In this document: one piece after another, positions 45,001 to 57,700 of the stretch
Layout: every line of letters starts with the position of its first letter
Position numbering within the stretch: position 1 is the first letter of the stretch
NCBI RefSeq assembly: GCF_902806685.2
Contig: NC_048556.1
Span: 6,014,001-6,078,000 of the forward strand
Direction: 5' to 3'
DNA length: 64,000 nucleotides
Source: Maniola hyperantus
Lineage: Eukaryota; Arthropoda; Insecta; Lepidoptera; Nymphalidae
Made by a program: the position numbers and the translations under genes
Notes under the pieces: generated by a model
Seen by the model: only the letters and a program-made list of their open reading frames with translations
Told to the model about the DNA's origin: nothing
The model's database searches: none

Positions 45001-48000
45001 TACCTATTTAAATAAAAAATCAAGAATATCAGTGACACAACATACAACCTTGAGTCATCAAATAATCAACAAGAAGCAAACCTTTTCAATTCTATGCACA
45101 GTTTATCCAGAAGGGGCAAAACATTCTCTATAAACTTTTAATGTGTCTGTATAATTTGCGCCAATAAAGAAACGAAACGAAGCGACGTGAGTGATTCTGT
45201 CTCACTCATACACCTTTATACCTACAATAAAGGCATAGGTGTAAGTAAGAGGGAAATAATAATCTCTATGTTCTGCTCACTAGATTGAATTTTGATGAAA
45301 GTTCCAAGACATATTAATATGGAATTGTCACATTTGGTCATTCTATAGGTTCATTTGATTCAATGAAGGGAGGAGGGAATGATTAACGCCACTGTAGTGT
45401 TTGTACTTTGTGTCTATACAATAGATACAGCGCATTGTCTCACGATACGGGTCTATGGTGATGGGTGTCGTCAGTCCGGCAGTCTGAAATCAGACGCGGT
45501 GTGGATTGGACGTGGCGCCTGCGCTCAAGGTGCGTGTAGTGGTGAGCCAGTGAAAACACTTTGTGGTGATCGCTATTAAGCGATCACTACTGCTACTATT
45601 TTCGATGTTTTTTTTATTGGCACGAATTTAAAGGAGACTTTGGTCGGCGTCACTTCTTAATCACTCCTACTTCTGTAATAAACTGTGGCTTCTAGGGCCA
45701 GTCGTACACTTGCCTGAATTCGATTGTCTTTCACGTCAGCTTCTGGTCAGCGGGCTAACATGAAAGTTGTGATTATCGTGATTGGCTGATTATGGTATTA
45801 GCAACTGTGCATTTAGGCCAAAAGGGAGAGTTTTTAGCCAGTCAAAGGTGGTTACAGTATTCCATTTTAGTTGTCAAATTTAGATAGAAATTATTGACAT
45901 TTTAGACCACATTTTCTCAAATACCGATCAGACCAGTGCACAAGAGCCCTAAATAATAACAACATTCCCTCTCTGCATCTAGACTTACAATTAAACAACA
46001 AAACTCACTTTACCTTTAACTTTGTAGTGATAAATATAACAAATATAGAGATAATATATTTATTTATGTTACATTTAGGATTATGTACATAGATTGCATA
46101 TTAGACACAGTTTAAAAAGATATACTGCAATTTCATTTTGAATTTTGAAACAATTTTTGCATTACAAATCTTGCAATTTTTTAAGTCTAACCAAAATTGA
46201 TTTAGTTCTTACTTACAATATTTATAACATATTTCATTATGTACAGTTTGGGTGATAAGAGCTGACATACACATACACACAACTTTTACAATTAAAATTA
46301 TTTATGCTATTAAGTTCGAATACATTAATCTATAAGTACTTAATATATAAACAGATTGTCTGACATATCAACATACAGCTAAACTGTTGGATTTAGAAAC
46401 TTGAGATCTTGTATGTAAATTTTCTCTACCCTCACTAAGGATTTTCAGAAATTCCACCAGAATAAAGCGAGGGTGGGGCGGGGCAATTAGTCACTAAGAT
46501 TTGCATCGATATTAGTTTCACAGTAAATGTAATAATGATTCATACAGAGACCTTAGAACGGTAGGAGTATGCTAGTTTATCATAGACCCTGAATCATACC
46601 GGCTTACCTACCCACTTACATCAATCACTAAGACAACCATCCACGCAGCTTGCTTTCTATGCATTTATAGGCGGTATCATCCACTGCACTCACGCAGCCT
46701 GTCAAATGTACCGACGCAATGATATTGTAACTCGTAAAATTTAACTCCTCACGCGCCATTTTAACTTTTTGTGTCAAATTTCATGTTAAAAGTACGATTT
46801 TAATCCTTTTTTTAATGTGAACATGACAGTTGATCCATAGAGTTAAAATGGCGCGTGAGGATTATTATTTAAAAATGTTCCTACCATCCATCGAAATATA
46901 AATAAATAACAGGATACGTTTATTGCTCTGCCTCTAGAATTGTTGTACTTTTACAAATAATTTAGTCTGATTTAATTTTTTGTGCGAGTAACACATAAAA
47001 CCTAAGCGATTGAGATCCTTTTACAATCGATAATATAATAATAAGACTAAATTGTCCGTTGGATATCCGGAACGAAGCGCATTAAATTGCCTCCATTTAT
47101 TTACTAAGGAACTGCGTCAATAGTCGCGGCGAATTGAATAGATTTCAATTCGAATAAAACCATGGAACTCTCAATGCGACTAGATTCGTCTGTAGTGGAT
47201 GTTATCTAATCCTGTTTTAACTTTATCCACTAAGACCAAGAGATTTACTTAACTCAAATATCACTCGAGCAAACCCAAGAATAAAAAGTATAAATAATAT
47301 ATTAAATTAGTTTAAAATAAGGCCCTTCGTCCACGGGTCGATTTGCTTGCGATTCGAGTATTATGATACGGTCACACGCATCGCTGGGAAGTTTCCGGTA
47401 TTTTCGGTAGTGGTCGTACACCAGTCGACGCGACGAGCTCTCGCTGCAACGCGTTGGATACCAGTTCCGCGCGACTCGGTATGCTAGTCGCATGCGACTC
47501 AAGTGTCATACGAATAACGTCAAACGGCGAATGAACAAAATAATGAGTCCGACATACTAGACGATAGGAAAATCACGATTATTTAGGTCGACGCGTGTAC
47601 GAGCATTGGTCGAGAACAAGTCGCATACGCGAAATTGAAATTCAGTTGCTTATAAATCGAGTCTCAGACGAGTTGACAATGAAGGGCCTACATGTTTTAT
47701 TTATAAACATTGTACTATTTTTATGTCAGCTCCTATCGCGCGGTCTATATTTACGTCCACATAATATTACATTCTTAAATACTCAAACATCCATGTTGAC
47801 TGTAAGAGATTGCTTTAGCAATAAGCCTTTGCACCTTTCTGTAGTCTCTCTTTTATGTTGTTTATCTGTGTGCAATAAGGAGTTTATCTATCCATACAAG
47901 TAAAACTCGTTTTTCAGGGCGTGCAACGCTCAGAAGCAATTAACACACGAGCTACAACAAGAGAGCTTGGAGCTACAACAGCAGGCCATTCTCAATGCGC

Positions 48001-48059
48001 CGCATCTCGAGGAGAAACTGAAAGCGACAGATGATGTTAAGCAAACTGTTATAAAATAG
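41877..48059 (+). CDS. diablo: Diablo/Smac homologue, mitochondrial IAP antagonist (exon interrupted by a MITE)
   Basis: Exon 1 starts at ATG 41877. Later exons are 43272-43420, 43553-43664 and 47918-48059 (TAG). Residues 1-37 are basic and hydrophobic, as in a mitochondrial presequence. A38-V39-S40-C41 follows GLLT and lines up with the AVPI that starts mature human DIABLO, which binds BIR domains of IAPs. The rest fits the DIABLO helical bundle: SLEHDFLIRQATT matches human SLSSEALMRRAVS, HHWDQLVAVRGSL matches EVWQVIIGARAEM, and AEISYLSGNIAASDA matches MAAEAAYQTGADQAS. Ancestrally exon 1 ran to 42475, but a 324-bp MITE (42112-42435) now interrupts it and brings an in-frame TGA at 42165. A frame-preserving product needs splicing, for example donor 42085 to acceptor 42450, leaving a 25-nt exon 42451-42475 (211 residues; 224 without the insertion). 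Whether this allele makes protein is unknown. Intron 43665-47917 is 4.25 kb. Confidence 0.83.
42112..42435. mobile_element. Harbinger-like MITE inserted in Diablo coding exon
   Basis: Terminal inverted repeats begin GGCCTCCTACGCACTGGCGA on both strands and match for at least 24 bp. The element is flanked by TTA on both sides (42109-42111 and 42436-42438), the 3-bp TWA duplication expected of PIF/Harbinger elements. Ends are very G+C-rich with CGGCGGCC-type internal palindromes. There is no transposase. Element plus one TTA is 327 bp, a multiple of three. Confidence 0.85.
42451..42475 (+). CDS. diablo: Diablo: remnant 3' part of the interrupted exon (25 nt)
   Basis: Between TAACATTAG and GAAAG|GTAAAC. 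It reads (x)TT GCT GTC CAA GAC ACT AGC GAA AG, i.e. AVQDTSE plus a split Arg completed by exon 43272. The preceding bases 42436-42450 are in the same open frame and look like former coding sequence. An alternative acceptor at 42432, inside the MITE end, also keeps frame. Confidence 0.6.
44039..44202. mobile_element. MITE in Diablo intron
   Basis: GAGCGATCACGCACTCATCC..CGTGAAAATATG recurs inverted at 44155-44200. Related copies: 55880-56015 and 59150-59320. Confidence 0.6.
44210..46740. other. Diablo intron 4, AT-rich core
   Basis: Very AT-rich. The only sizeable open frame (45379-45579) has a leader-like start (MINATVVFVLCVYTIDTAHC) but no homology I recognise, and it sits next to an imperfect inverted repeat near 45180-45260. 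Nothing else is supported. Confidence 0.4.
46750..46862. mobile_element. Small MITE in Diablo intron
   Basis: TCCTCACGCGCCATTTTAACT at 46752 is inverted at 46840-46862 (AGTTAAAATGGCGCGTGAGGA). Confidence 0.55.
47320..47683. mobile_element. Possible MITE, ends GGCCCTTC/GAAGGGCC
   Basis: Left end AAGGCCCTTCGTCCACGGG and right end AATGAAGGGCCTA are inverted. The interior has CGACGCG and CGCATGCGACT palindromes. It ends about 235 bp before the last Diablo exon. Confidence 0.45.
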
Positions 48060-48084
48060 AAATTTGACGGTTTAAACTTTAGAT

Positions 48085-48120
48085 AATAAATTATTGTATA
48101 TAGCACGCGTAATTAATAAA
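48085..48120 (+). terminator. Polyadenylation signals, Diablo
   Basis: AATAAA at 48085-48090 and again at 48115-48120, 26 and 56 nt after the Diablo stop codon, so the 3' UTR is very short. Confidence 0.65.
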
Positions 48121-48152
48121 AAGATGTTCATTCATTTATGAGCTAGATCATT

Positions 48153-48243
48153 TTTATTTTAAAAAAATCCAGATGTTTCTTTAGTAAGGTTAAAAACTTA
48201 TCTCGATTCCTCATATTTCCCGAGATGTGGGAAATCCTTTATT
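48153..48243 (-). terminator. Polyadenylation signals, Arkadia
   Basis: On the minus strand AATAAA occurs at 48243-48238 and at 48158-48153, about 430 and 510 nt after the Arkadia stop. Use of the distal one would end the transcript within the Diablo 3' UTR or just beside it. Confidence 0.45.
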
Positions 48244-48504
48244 AATGTTGTCATCATTTGTAGTTTAACAAATGGTTGGGAGGTAAGGGCCAAAGTACAC
48301 ACGATACTTTAACTTTGGATACTTTCGGCGGCGGTACCGGTAATCAGCAATTTTAAAACTGCGTTGTGTTGTGGAGACAGTGAACTAGAGTGAGTGACAT
48401 CAGTCAAATATTAGGTATTCAGACACTAGCCGAGAACTGGGGTAGTGATCAAATGTGCTGAGCGACTGGTCAACACGCTCCATGTGGAATAGACATCTAT
48501 AGTC

Positions 48505-48642
48505 CGCGACAAGTTGAGATGGTAATTGGGGTATGAGGCGGAGGGATGCCCCGCACGTCATCCGAGCTCGCCCGCACCGAGTTAGCGCGAGGGCTGTGCG
48601 GGTGTGCGGGGTGTTTCCTCCCCGATTGCCATCTCGACCTGT
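48505..48642. mobile_element. G+C-rich foldback element in Arkadia 3' UTR
   Basis: GAGATGGTAATTGGGG ... CCCCGATTGCCATCTCGA inverted ends around GCACGTCATCC..CTCGCCCGCACCGAG. A similar G+C-rich block occurs at 3738-3830. It would be transcribed as part of the Arkadia 3' UTR. Confidence 0.5.
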
Positions 48643-48669
48643 GATGTAACGTATAAGGTACATACTTGT

Positions 48670-48793
48670 TCAGAAGGTAGCGTCCTTGTTGAGGTGCGTC
48701 TCGATGTCTACACGGCAGATGGGGCAGTGCTTGTTGGTGCTGAGCCACTGGTCCACGCACTCCATGTGGAACAGATGCATGCACGGCAGTCGT
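48670..48793 (-). CDS. Arkadia: Arkadia exon 11 (RING-H2, stop)
   Basis: After a CCTGTCTGCAG acceptor it reads RLPCMHLFHMECVDQWLSTN and then KHCPICRVDIETHL, ending DATF and TGA. It supplies the last six zinc ligands of the RING and the conserved Trp of the E2-binding face. Confidence 0.95.
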
Positions 48794-51700
48794 CTGCAGA
48801 CAGGGAAGAGGCTTATGTAATAACATTGTTCATTTTATCAAATGCCGATAGATGGGATTGAAAGGGTTTGCCTTGCGCAGGCGCTAATACTTTGTGTAAG
48901 TTATGAAATTACACTTGATACTCTACACAGTCTCGTGTAACTTTTCTAAACCTTGTGTAATTGTATGGAATCGGAAATGTTTTCAGTTCTTTCCCCTCAT
49001 CCATTATAAATCACAAATTACATTATAATGTGGCAATTTTTAAAAAGATTGCCGCACACGTATTATCAACTCGGAAACGGATCGGCATCGCCTCAACTCG
49101 AGCCATTTTAAGGCTTTTATGAATAACGAGCCCGCCCCGGCTTTGCGGGTTTGCGGGGGTAGCTTATTACAATTTTCGTAGGATCTCTAATTTTTTTGAG
49201 AATACAATATAGCCCATGTCACTCAGGAATAATGTAGCTTTCGACTCGTGAGAAAAATTTCAAATCAATTCAGTAGTTCCAGAGATTACTGCCTACAAAC
49301 AAACTTACAAATTTTACCTTTTTATAATATTAAAAAGATAAAGGTAGTAACACACCTTGTCCTTCTATCTGTTTTAATTGTGAGCCCTGTAGATAGTTAT
49401 TATAAAAGTGAATATAGTGTAAACCGGTGTGACAGTCGTTAGTACCTGCAGTCGGAGTCGACCTCGAAGATAGAGAGGCAGATGGTGCACTTTTCGTCCT
49501 GGTGGTGCGGCGCGGGGCGCGCGTACGCGTGGCGGTACGTGTTTCGCTCGATGACGGCGCGCGACGCGCCGCGCGCGCTGCGCCGCTCTGCCTCCGCCAC
49601 GCGCACCAGTGCCGCCATCTGCGTCGCCAGCGCGCCCGAGCCCTGCCGAGGGGAGACGACACGATAAGCAATAAGGCCTCCATCGCCACAATTGATTTTA
49701 ATATTCATTATAGGCAAACGCTTGATCACAATCAAACTTGATGGAAAGAGTTGATGTAGCCTAAGATGGGACGCATTCACCTAGAAGATACCTATTCACT
49801 CTTGTTTTAAAGATACCCGGATTGTAATTAACGGTAGGAAACACAGGTCGCGGAAGAGTATTCCAAACCTTAGCCATGCGTAAGAGGAATGATGACGCCA
49901 AAAGTTTCGTGCGTGTAGACGGAATGTCGACGATAAGGATGGAAACTCGCCCGACGTCTCGCTGCTGTATTGATGTGACTGACGATATTCTACGAGGACT
50001 GATGTTTCCATAACAAATATCTGTGTGTTCTCTTTGTTAGCAGACTTCCAGGAAGAGGTTCTCAATTTGACGCGTATTTTTTAAGCCGGGTACTCATTAA
50101 GCGAACTGGAACTGCAACCGAATAGATACAGGGGCAGCCTATACTCGGTGGCGTGCAGCTGATAGAGGCATAAACGCACTGCTTACCCTCGTTGTAATAA
50201 ATCAATGCTTATTTTCATTAAAACCTGCCGGAAAATAAGTACATACCCAAATGCATACTCTGGCTTAAAATCCTGTGCACGCCACTGCCTATACTCCCCT
50301 TTTAAATACGTACTCACTGCGAGGCTGTATCTGTAAAAACCGACAGTCGTCGACTCGCTGCAAACCGCTCGCATTGCGCTCGCGACAGGATCGCAAGTCG
50401 CAAACCATCACGTACTTACTATGATTTTGGTTACAGTAACATGCAACGGTTCTTCTTCTCGCGTCGTTCCCTCAATTTTGAGGATCGTGGCTCCCTCGAG
50501 ATATGTAAACACCTTCTACACGATGTTGCGCCCTTTTTCCCAGTCGGAGGCCGTAAGGAAGGCATTGCAGAAGGGTGTGTATCTGGTCGAACCAACGTCT
50601 CAGGCTTCGTCCGCGGGGTCTCTTTCCTCCGATCTTGCCAGTGATCAACAGTTTCTCTATGCTACTCGCGTTTTTTCTGGCAATGTGACTGAAGTAGTTG
50701 AGCATCCGCCGCAGACAGATGTTGGATAGTCACATCTTGATTTTCAATGTGTTTAAAATGGAAACGTTGGTCTAATGTTCCGTCCAGGAAATGCCGGACG
50801 CCGGACTTCTGCTTCACACCCATCTTTGTTGCTGATGTTTGATCCGAGATAGACAACGGTTACCGTTACAAAAATATGTACTCGGCTATCGTATGTACGC
50901 ACACACTATGGTTTTTGGTAACAGTAACATGCAACGGTTAGGTACGGTTATAGCTCGCTAATGAGTACCCGGCGTTAGAGAGCAACGTGGGTAGGTGTGT
51001 AGCGTATTTTTATAGGAATAACACCTCTAATTATTTCAGAAAATTTACAAAGCGCCGGTGATAAAATTTAATTTCAATATGGCAAATCCTCTTGATCCTC
51101 TTCAAATTTTGATCGTGTCCAGTAATTTTTCAAGGTTGCTAAACCGTGCATGGCGGTAATAATATTATGTTCTACGTCGTCAATTTCACCTATCATGTGT
51201 GATGAATGAAAATTATACATCTCACCAACGTTGATAGAATTCGAGCGTCCTTCCCCGGGATGCAAGCTATTTCTGTACCAAACGTCAAAATCGGCCAAAC
51301 AGATGAGCCTAAATACTTGGGATGGGATAAAAACCTTAAATCATGCTTACCAAAGTTAAACCTTGATTCATCTTCTAATTTTAAATAGGTACTAAATACT
51401 TTACATGCACAATAGTTGCACGCGAACTCAGTGACTCATACGCAAATTACTCGTAAATATTTAAACATTTTCTATTTACGCTATTCTAAATTTTATTTTT
51501 AGTTTTCAAAACATAAATAGCAACGTGCAACTGGTATGGTCTTGCACATAGCATTTTACAAATCGTACGCAGTAAAGGAAAGAAAAGAACTAACTAATTT
51601 ACAGGAACGACAACGAGTGCTAATCTCTAAACGATTGAAAAATGATGAATAGCTTGCAAATGATAACTTATCAAGGGAATTTAAGGGTCTCAGATTAAAG

Positions 51701-54700
51701 CATAATACTATTTGCTAATTGTCGTATTAGCATATATACGTAGAATTATGCTTAGTATGTCGTAAATATTTTAAAGCAGTGGACGAGATTTTTTTAAATT
51801 TATAACCTGGTTTTTATTTTTAAGCCATAATAGCTTTCCAAATATAAATGTTAATCCAATTAAAAGGGGTTTAATTAAGTCTATATAATATAGTAGTATA
51901 GTAATTCTAAATTCGTAGATAGTTATAATCTACGAATTTAGAACTTTGAGGTTCAGGTTGAAAATTCTAATTATTTGTTCATGTACGCTTTTAACTTTTT
52001 TTTAGTGATGTAACCATAAATTCACGGGTTTCGGATTTATTCCACTACTTGTGCTACAAGACCTACCTTCCTACCAAATTTCATGATTCTAGGTCGGGAA
52101 TAGCCTACGGGAACCCCTACTAGGTTTTCTTGACAGACACGACGGACAGACAACAAAGTATGAGGGTTCCTTTTTTCCTTCTAAAGTACCGAACCCTAAA
52201 ACATGATATTAGAACGTCTAAACCTTTCTTTCCTTATAATTATTATTTTAAGATAAGTGTATGTAGGTACATGCAAAATGCACAAAACCTCAGAATACAG
52301 CAAACATTCAAATTAGCAAATTTTTATAATGAAGACGTTGGGCGCCCTCTAAAGGATTATAAAATTACATTCACAAGCCTACAGCGTAAATCTGTTAGAC
52401 ACAGATTAAAGTTTAGGTAACCCACCATATTTTATCGCCACTTATCGCCAAACAATGTATCAATCATTCATAATCCCCAGATTATAGATAGATCCCGAAA
52501 GCCGCCGTTTGCCAGACCAACCATCAAGCCGGTATTTATTTCAATGCTATGTTTTGAAACATGTAATAAAAACCTATTACTATACCTACTAATACGAATA
52601 TTTGATAATGGCTCATTCTGCAAAAAATGTTTTTTTTTTTAAATATATAGAGTCGCTTGGCTGCAATTAGACTTGTTGGCAAGTTATGATGTAGCCTAAG
52701 ATGGAGCGCGCTTGCCTAAAGAATGCCTATTCACTCTTGACTTGAATCAATTGAATTCAATTCAGTGAAGGCTCGAATTAGAAACAAGAAGTCGAATCGC
52801 TTTTTTTAAATAGCGACTTTTGTTACGTGTCCTCCTCCTTTTTTGAAGTTGGTTAAAAATTTCCAAAAATCACTGAAAATGTCACCATCAAACTTATGCT
52901 GGATTTATACCATTCTGGCATCAAGATACGCTCAAAATATCTAGTTAGTCACGCGGACCAAGTCAAGGGCATTAGTTAGTATTATCTACTAAAACGCAAA
53001 CACGCTAATTCCCTAAAGATAAAGTCTTTTATAATAATTCTCGTATAAGGAATAAGGATCAGATAAAGAGGGATTATATTATTAAATCAAATCGTATGTT
53101 CCGCTAATTTCGTGTACACATTACAATATCTCATCGCGGCAACCAATCTAATCTAATAAAATGTGCTTTTATTAACCATTCATGGCCTTGAAGCAGCATG
53201 TCATGACTTTTTTTCTGTGGGGAAATCCTCATGGATACCACCGCATACGGGGAGGCACGGAGGTTATGTCGGACTCTTACCGACTAAAACACCACGATGT
53301 TCCACGCATCGCCTGGTGGCTGGGCTACGGGGCCAATCAGGTTCGCGCAACCCAGCCAGCGGTACCTGGAACCCACCTCAAGGGACCAAAAAGGTCCTAC
53401 ACACGGTTTGAGGCGCACCAGGAACACGAAGGTGCGCCTCCCGACTCGAGGACTGGTCCTCCTGGTTCCGGACGATAGATCCCCGTGTCTATTGCCCGAA
53501 AGTTCTTTTCACGGGGGTAGACGGACGGTGGTCGTGGGCGACTCGCCTACGTCCGACCCTCCTACGACGGATGGCATGAGAGCTGAAATCATCTTCTCTC
53601 ATGCGCTCCGCCGACTCCTTCTGCGACATTACCTCCTCGCAGAGAGCATGTCACGACTGCTTCAACCTTCGACTGTAAGCGAACTACGATCTTCCTGTTC
53701 GACACAAGATTGCTCGAGTAGTTGCGGCGGCTCCGAGGGATCGTGCAGGCGGTCGAGCACTTGCAACATATACCTACACGATTTTTCGTGTTGTCGACTG
53801 CCCTGGTGCAGGCCGGCACCACTTAGGAGCAGCAGAGAGTGAGCATAAGGGACAAGGAAGAGACAAAATAATTTGTAGGGAGTCAAGAAGGCGCCCCGGG
53901 AAAATGCCAAGAGCAAGTACCGAACGGGCGCCCTCCCGCGATTCGGCCCATATAACCGAGAGGTTGGTGGGGCCATGGGAGGTGGAGGGTTGTCCTGGTG
54001 CAGTTGAATGATTTTGATGATAGGTACAGAGTTAGTTCCCACTTCTTAAAGGCCCATCCATTTAACCGACTGGACATATGCTACTTTTCACCCCGAAAAA
54101 TCATAATATGGTGCCGCTAGACGCTTGTGACAAACAACATACAGCAAGCATCGACAAACACCGTGTTTGGTTTGCCTGCCACTCGGAGCGAACGGCAAGC
54201 GCTCCCAAGCATTGGCAAGCATATGGATCCACCAACAGAGTTCCCCCGGGATTTTTAAAATCCTACGCTAAGTCGCGTACATCGGGTAGTTATAATGAAA
54301 TAGGTAAATATTCTCACCATGACCGAGGGTTGTATGGAGATGTGCAGATGCGGCGGCTGCATCTGCAGGTAGTGGTGCATGTGGTGGTGGATGTGTTGAC
54401 CGTCGCTGCGGACAAACAGAATCACGTCAACACTTGCTAAACAAGATGTAAAAAACCGGACAAGTGCGACTCGGACTCGCACACGAAGGGTTCCGTGCCA
54501 TCGTACAAGATATAACACTTTTATGTGCATGGCGGCCATTTTAAATGTTTCTTATTTGTTATAATGGCAATAGAAATATACACAAAATTTCAAGTCTCTA
54601 CCTATTACGGTTCACGAGATACAGCCCGCTGACAGACAGACAGACAGACACACGAATGGACAGCGGAGGCTTAGTAATAGGAACCCGTTGGCACTCTTTG

Positions 54701-57700
54701 GATATGGAAGCCTAAAAAACCTGTACGAGTCAACCTCGGCCACTGAAAAAAAGAAATTGAAAAACTAAACATAAGGACAAGAATAAAAGAATAGAGGTAA
54801 ATCATGAATATTATTTAAACTTACAGCATTATGGGTGGCGGCAATAGATCCCGATCTATGTGTTCATCGGGGAACTGAAACAAAAATAAAATCAGATTTG
54901 ACAACAAACACCTTCATCTTCAAGCATTTTCCAAATTTTTCCAAATGCTGCCCCAGCCATGACGAGGCTCCTGCTCTCAGGGTTAGCTCCTAACGAGGGA
55001 ACTGCTCAACGGTTAATAGCAGAGACACGAAATGCTATATAAGCATTAAATTATAAAAGCCCTTTCTAAGTTTTACCATGACATGGCTTCTGCCCTTAGG
55101 GTTGGCTTCTAACGAGGGAACTCCTCAATGGTTAATAGCACAGACACGAAATGCTGTATAAGCATTTAATTATGAAAGCCCTATCTAAGTTTCACCATGA
55201 CATGGCTACTGCTCTCAGGATTGGCTCCTTACGAGGGAACTCTTTAACGGTTAACAGCACGGACACTAAATGTTGTACATAGATTTAATTGTAAAAGGCT
55301 TTCTAAGTTGCACCATGACATGGCTACTGCCCGCAGGGTTGGCTCCTAAAACGAGGGAACTCTTTAACGGTCTTCAGCACAGACACTAAATGTTGTATAC
55401 AGATTTAATTGTAAAAGCCTTTTCTAAGTTGCACCATGACATGGCTACTGCCCACAGGGTTGGCTCCTAACGAGGGAACTCTTTAACAGTCAACAGCACA
55501 GACACTAAATATTAGTGTCTGTGTTGTTAACAAAAACAAAGCAAAACAAAAATAGAAAAACTTAGCAAAATAAGCTCTTTTAAGAGTGACCAGTTCTTTT
55601 TTTGAACATCGGTTTTTTAATAAATACATTTTTTTTAACAATTGTTTATGACATAATACAAAACTTTAGGAGTATTTGACACTTCTACAACCCAACTGTA
55701 TTATTAGTTGGCTTCTTGGCCTTAAAAAAAATACTCACTGCAAGCATAACTGGTGCGGGTCTGGCCGGTATGTGAGGCGGAAAGTGTGTTAGGGCCGGCG
55801 TCATATCGCCCATCATGTTACGGCGCTGCACCTCCTAACAAACAATAACATATTTTATTATGTTACTTTTTAGAAGTGAGACCGATCCGAATCGGTGAAA
55901 ATATGGATATTAAAAATATCTACGTCATATGTCATAAACTACCAAACAAATAGTTTTATGATTACTTCGAAACGTATTTTCACGGACTCGGGTCAGATGA
56001 GTGCGTAACCACCGTAGCGGTTCGTATAATGTTGAGCAAAAACGTTTCATGCGAGTACATTGGAAGTCGACTACATAAGGATGCCAAAACTTAAGTTTGG
56101 ATGTAATAACCCTGGTAACGGGCCATCATTTTTTTGAAGTACGCTTGATAAATGTCAAACGATGCTTAAAACTCGCGACAATATCTATGAACAGTACGCG
56201 CAAGAAATTTATGTACATCGGCCTTTAGAATGAAATGTCGGCTTTGTAGAGCATTGTCTCTGTCACTCATCATACCTATATGACGTTTCGTCGGTTTCAA
56301 CGACAGAGACAATGCTCTACAAATACGCTGTCTCCTTCTGAAAGTAGATGTACATTATTTTCTGCCGCGTACTGTAGTCTGTGTTGCTACGTCCATGTGT
56401 CACACATATGAGTGAACGAAATTGTCTTCATTTTTAAACATACAACTGAGCTTTGCCTACCTGGAATTTTACAATATCTTCGGTACTTACAAGCATGTGT
56501 TGTTGTCGCTGCCACAGCCGCTCGTGCACGAGGTAGGGCGGCGCGCGGCTCAGGGGCTCTCCTACTGACACAATCATTCTGTTAAAAACCGGCCAAGGGC
56601 GAGTCGAGCTTCGCTCTTTTACATAATTATGAACCACATAATAATGAAATGAAATATTTCATTTCCGAGCTAGAAATCATCGCAACAAACTCAAATTATT
56701 TATTCAGAATAGGTAAAATTTTACATGCATTTTACATGATTTCTAGCTCGGAAATGAAATATTTCATTTCCGAGCTAGAAATCATCGCAACAAACTGAAA
56801 TTATTTATTCAGAATAGGTAAAATTTTACGCTTACTGATGGTCAAAATTTTAATTTGTAAGATGATATAGTGGTGATAATTAATACGTACTTAAAAGTAA
56901 AGCTACGAGGGTTCCAAACGCGCCCAGGTCGGAGAAGAGAGCACAACAAACTCAGCCGAGTATTCTTTTTATTATCACCACTTTACAAAATCACTTACAT
57001 TACTTACATTGTAAAGGATTATTTGAATGGTAGGAAAGCTTGGGAATGAGTTGCTTAACAGCTTTGTGTTAGTTCTAATACTTATTAATTAATAGGATTT
57101 TTCAATAAGTTTACGTTTTATGAAAACTTTGAACTTGTTGAGAAGTTTATGTTTTATGAAAACTTTGAACTTGTTGAGAGACATCTAAATATATAAAAAG
57201 AAAAGGTGACTGACTGACTGACTGATCTACCAACGCATAGCTCAAACTACTAGACGGATCTGGCTGAAATTTGGCATGCAGATAGCTATTATGACGTAGG
57301 CATCCGCTAAGAAAGGATTTTTTGAAAATTCCTAAAGGGGCTTAAATAGGGGTTTGAAATTTGTGTAGTCCACGCGGACGAAGTTGCGAGCATAAGCTAG
57401 TTTCCAATATGTCTTCTGGAAGCTTATAAAAACGTATAGAATTACGAACAAATGAATTGCTAACTCTATTAAGCCTAGAGGCGGGCATTACAAGTTTATT
57501 TTTATTTCTAGTATTTACATTATGACAGTCACTTTTTTAAAATATATTTTTATGGACCTACAATACATTTTCAAATATATATTGATTATAGTACAGGACC
57601 CGATAAACAACTTGAGCATTGACGCGATTGGCTAGCTAGCGAATGGCGGATGTACGGGATTGCTTGATCAGTCGGCGCGAGTGCACGCGATTGGTAAATA

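Noticed and set aside
45379..45579. A short secreted-protein-like frame in the Diablo intron
   Set aside because: The leader-like start is suggestive, but there is no homology, no neighbouring exon and no polyadenylation signal supporting it.
47302..47502. A minus-strand 66-codon frame with YRVARNWYPTRC-type sequence
   Set aside because: It lies within an element bounded by GGCCCTTC inverted ends and is full of short CGACGCG palindromes; no transposase family was recognised.
53297..53842. A 181-codon plus-strand open frame
   Set aside because: It lies in a G+C-rich block where chance frames are long on both strands. No recognisable domain, no splice context, and it is inside an Arkadia intron.
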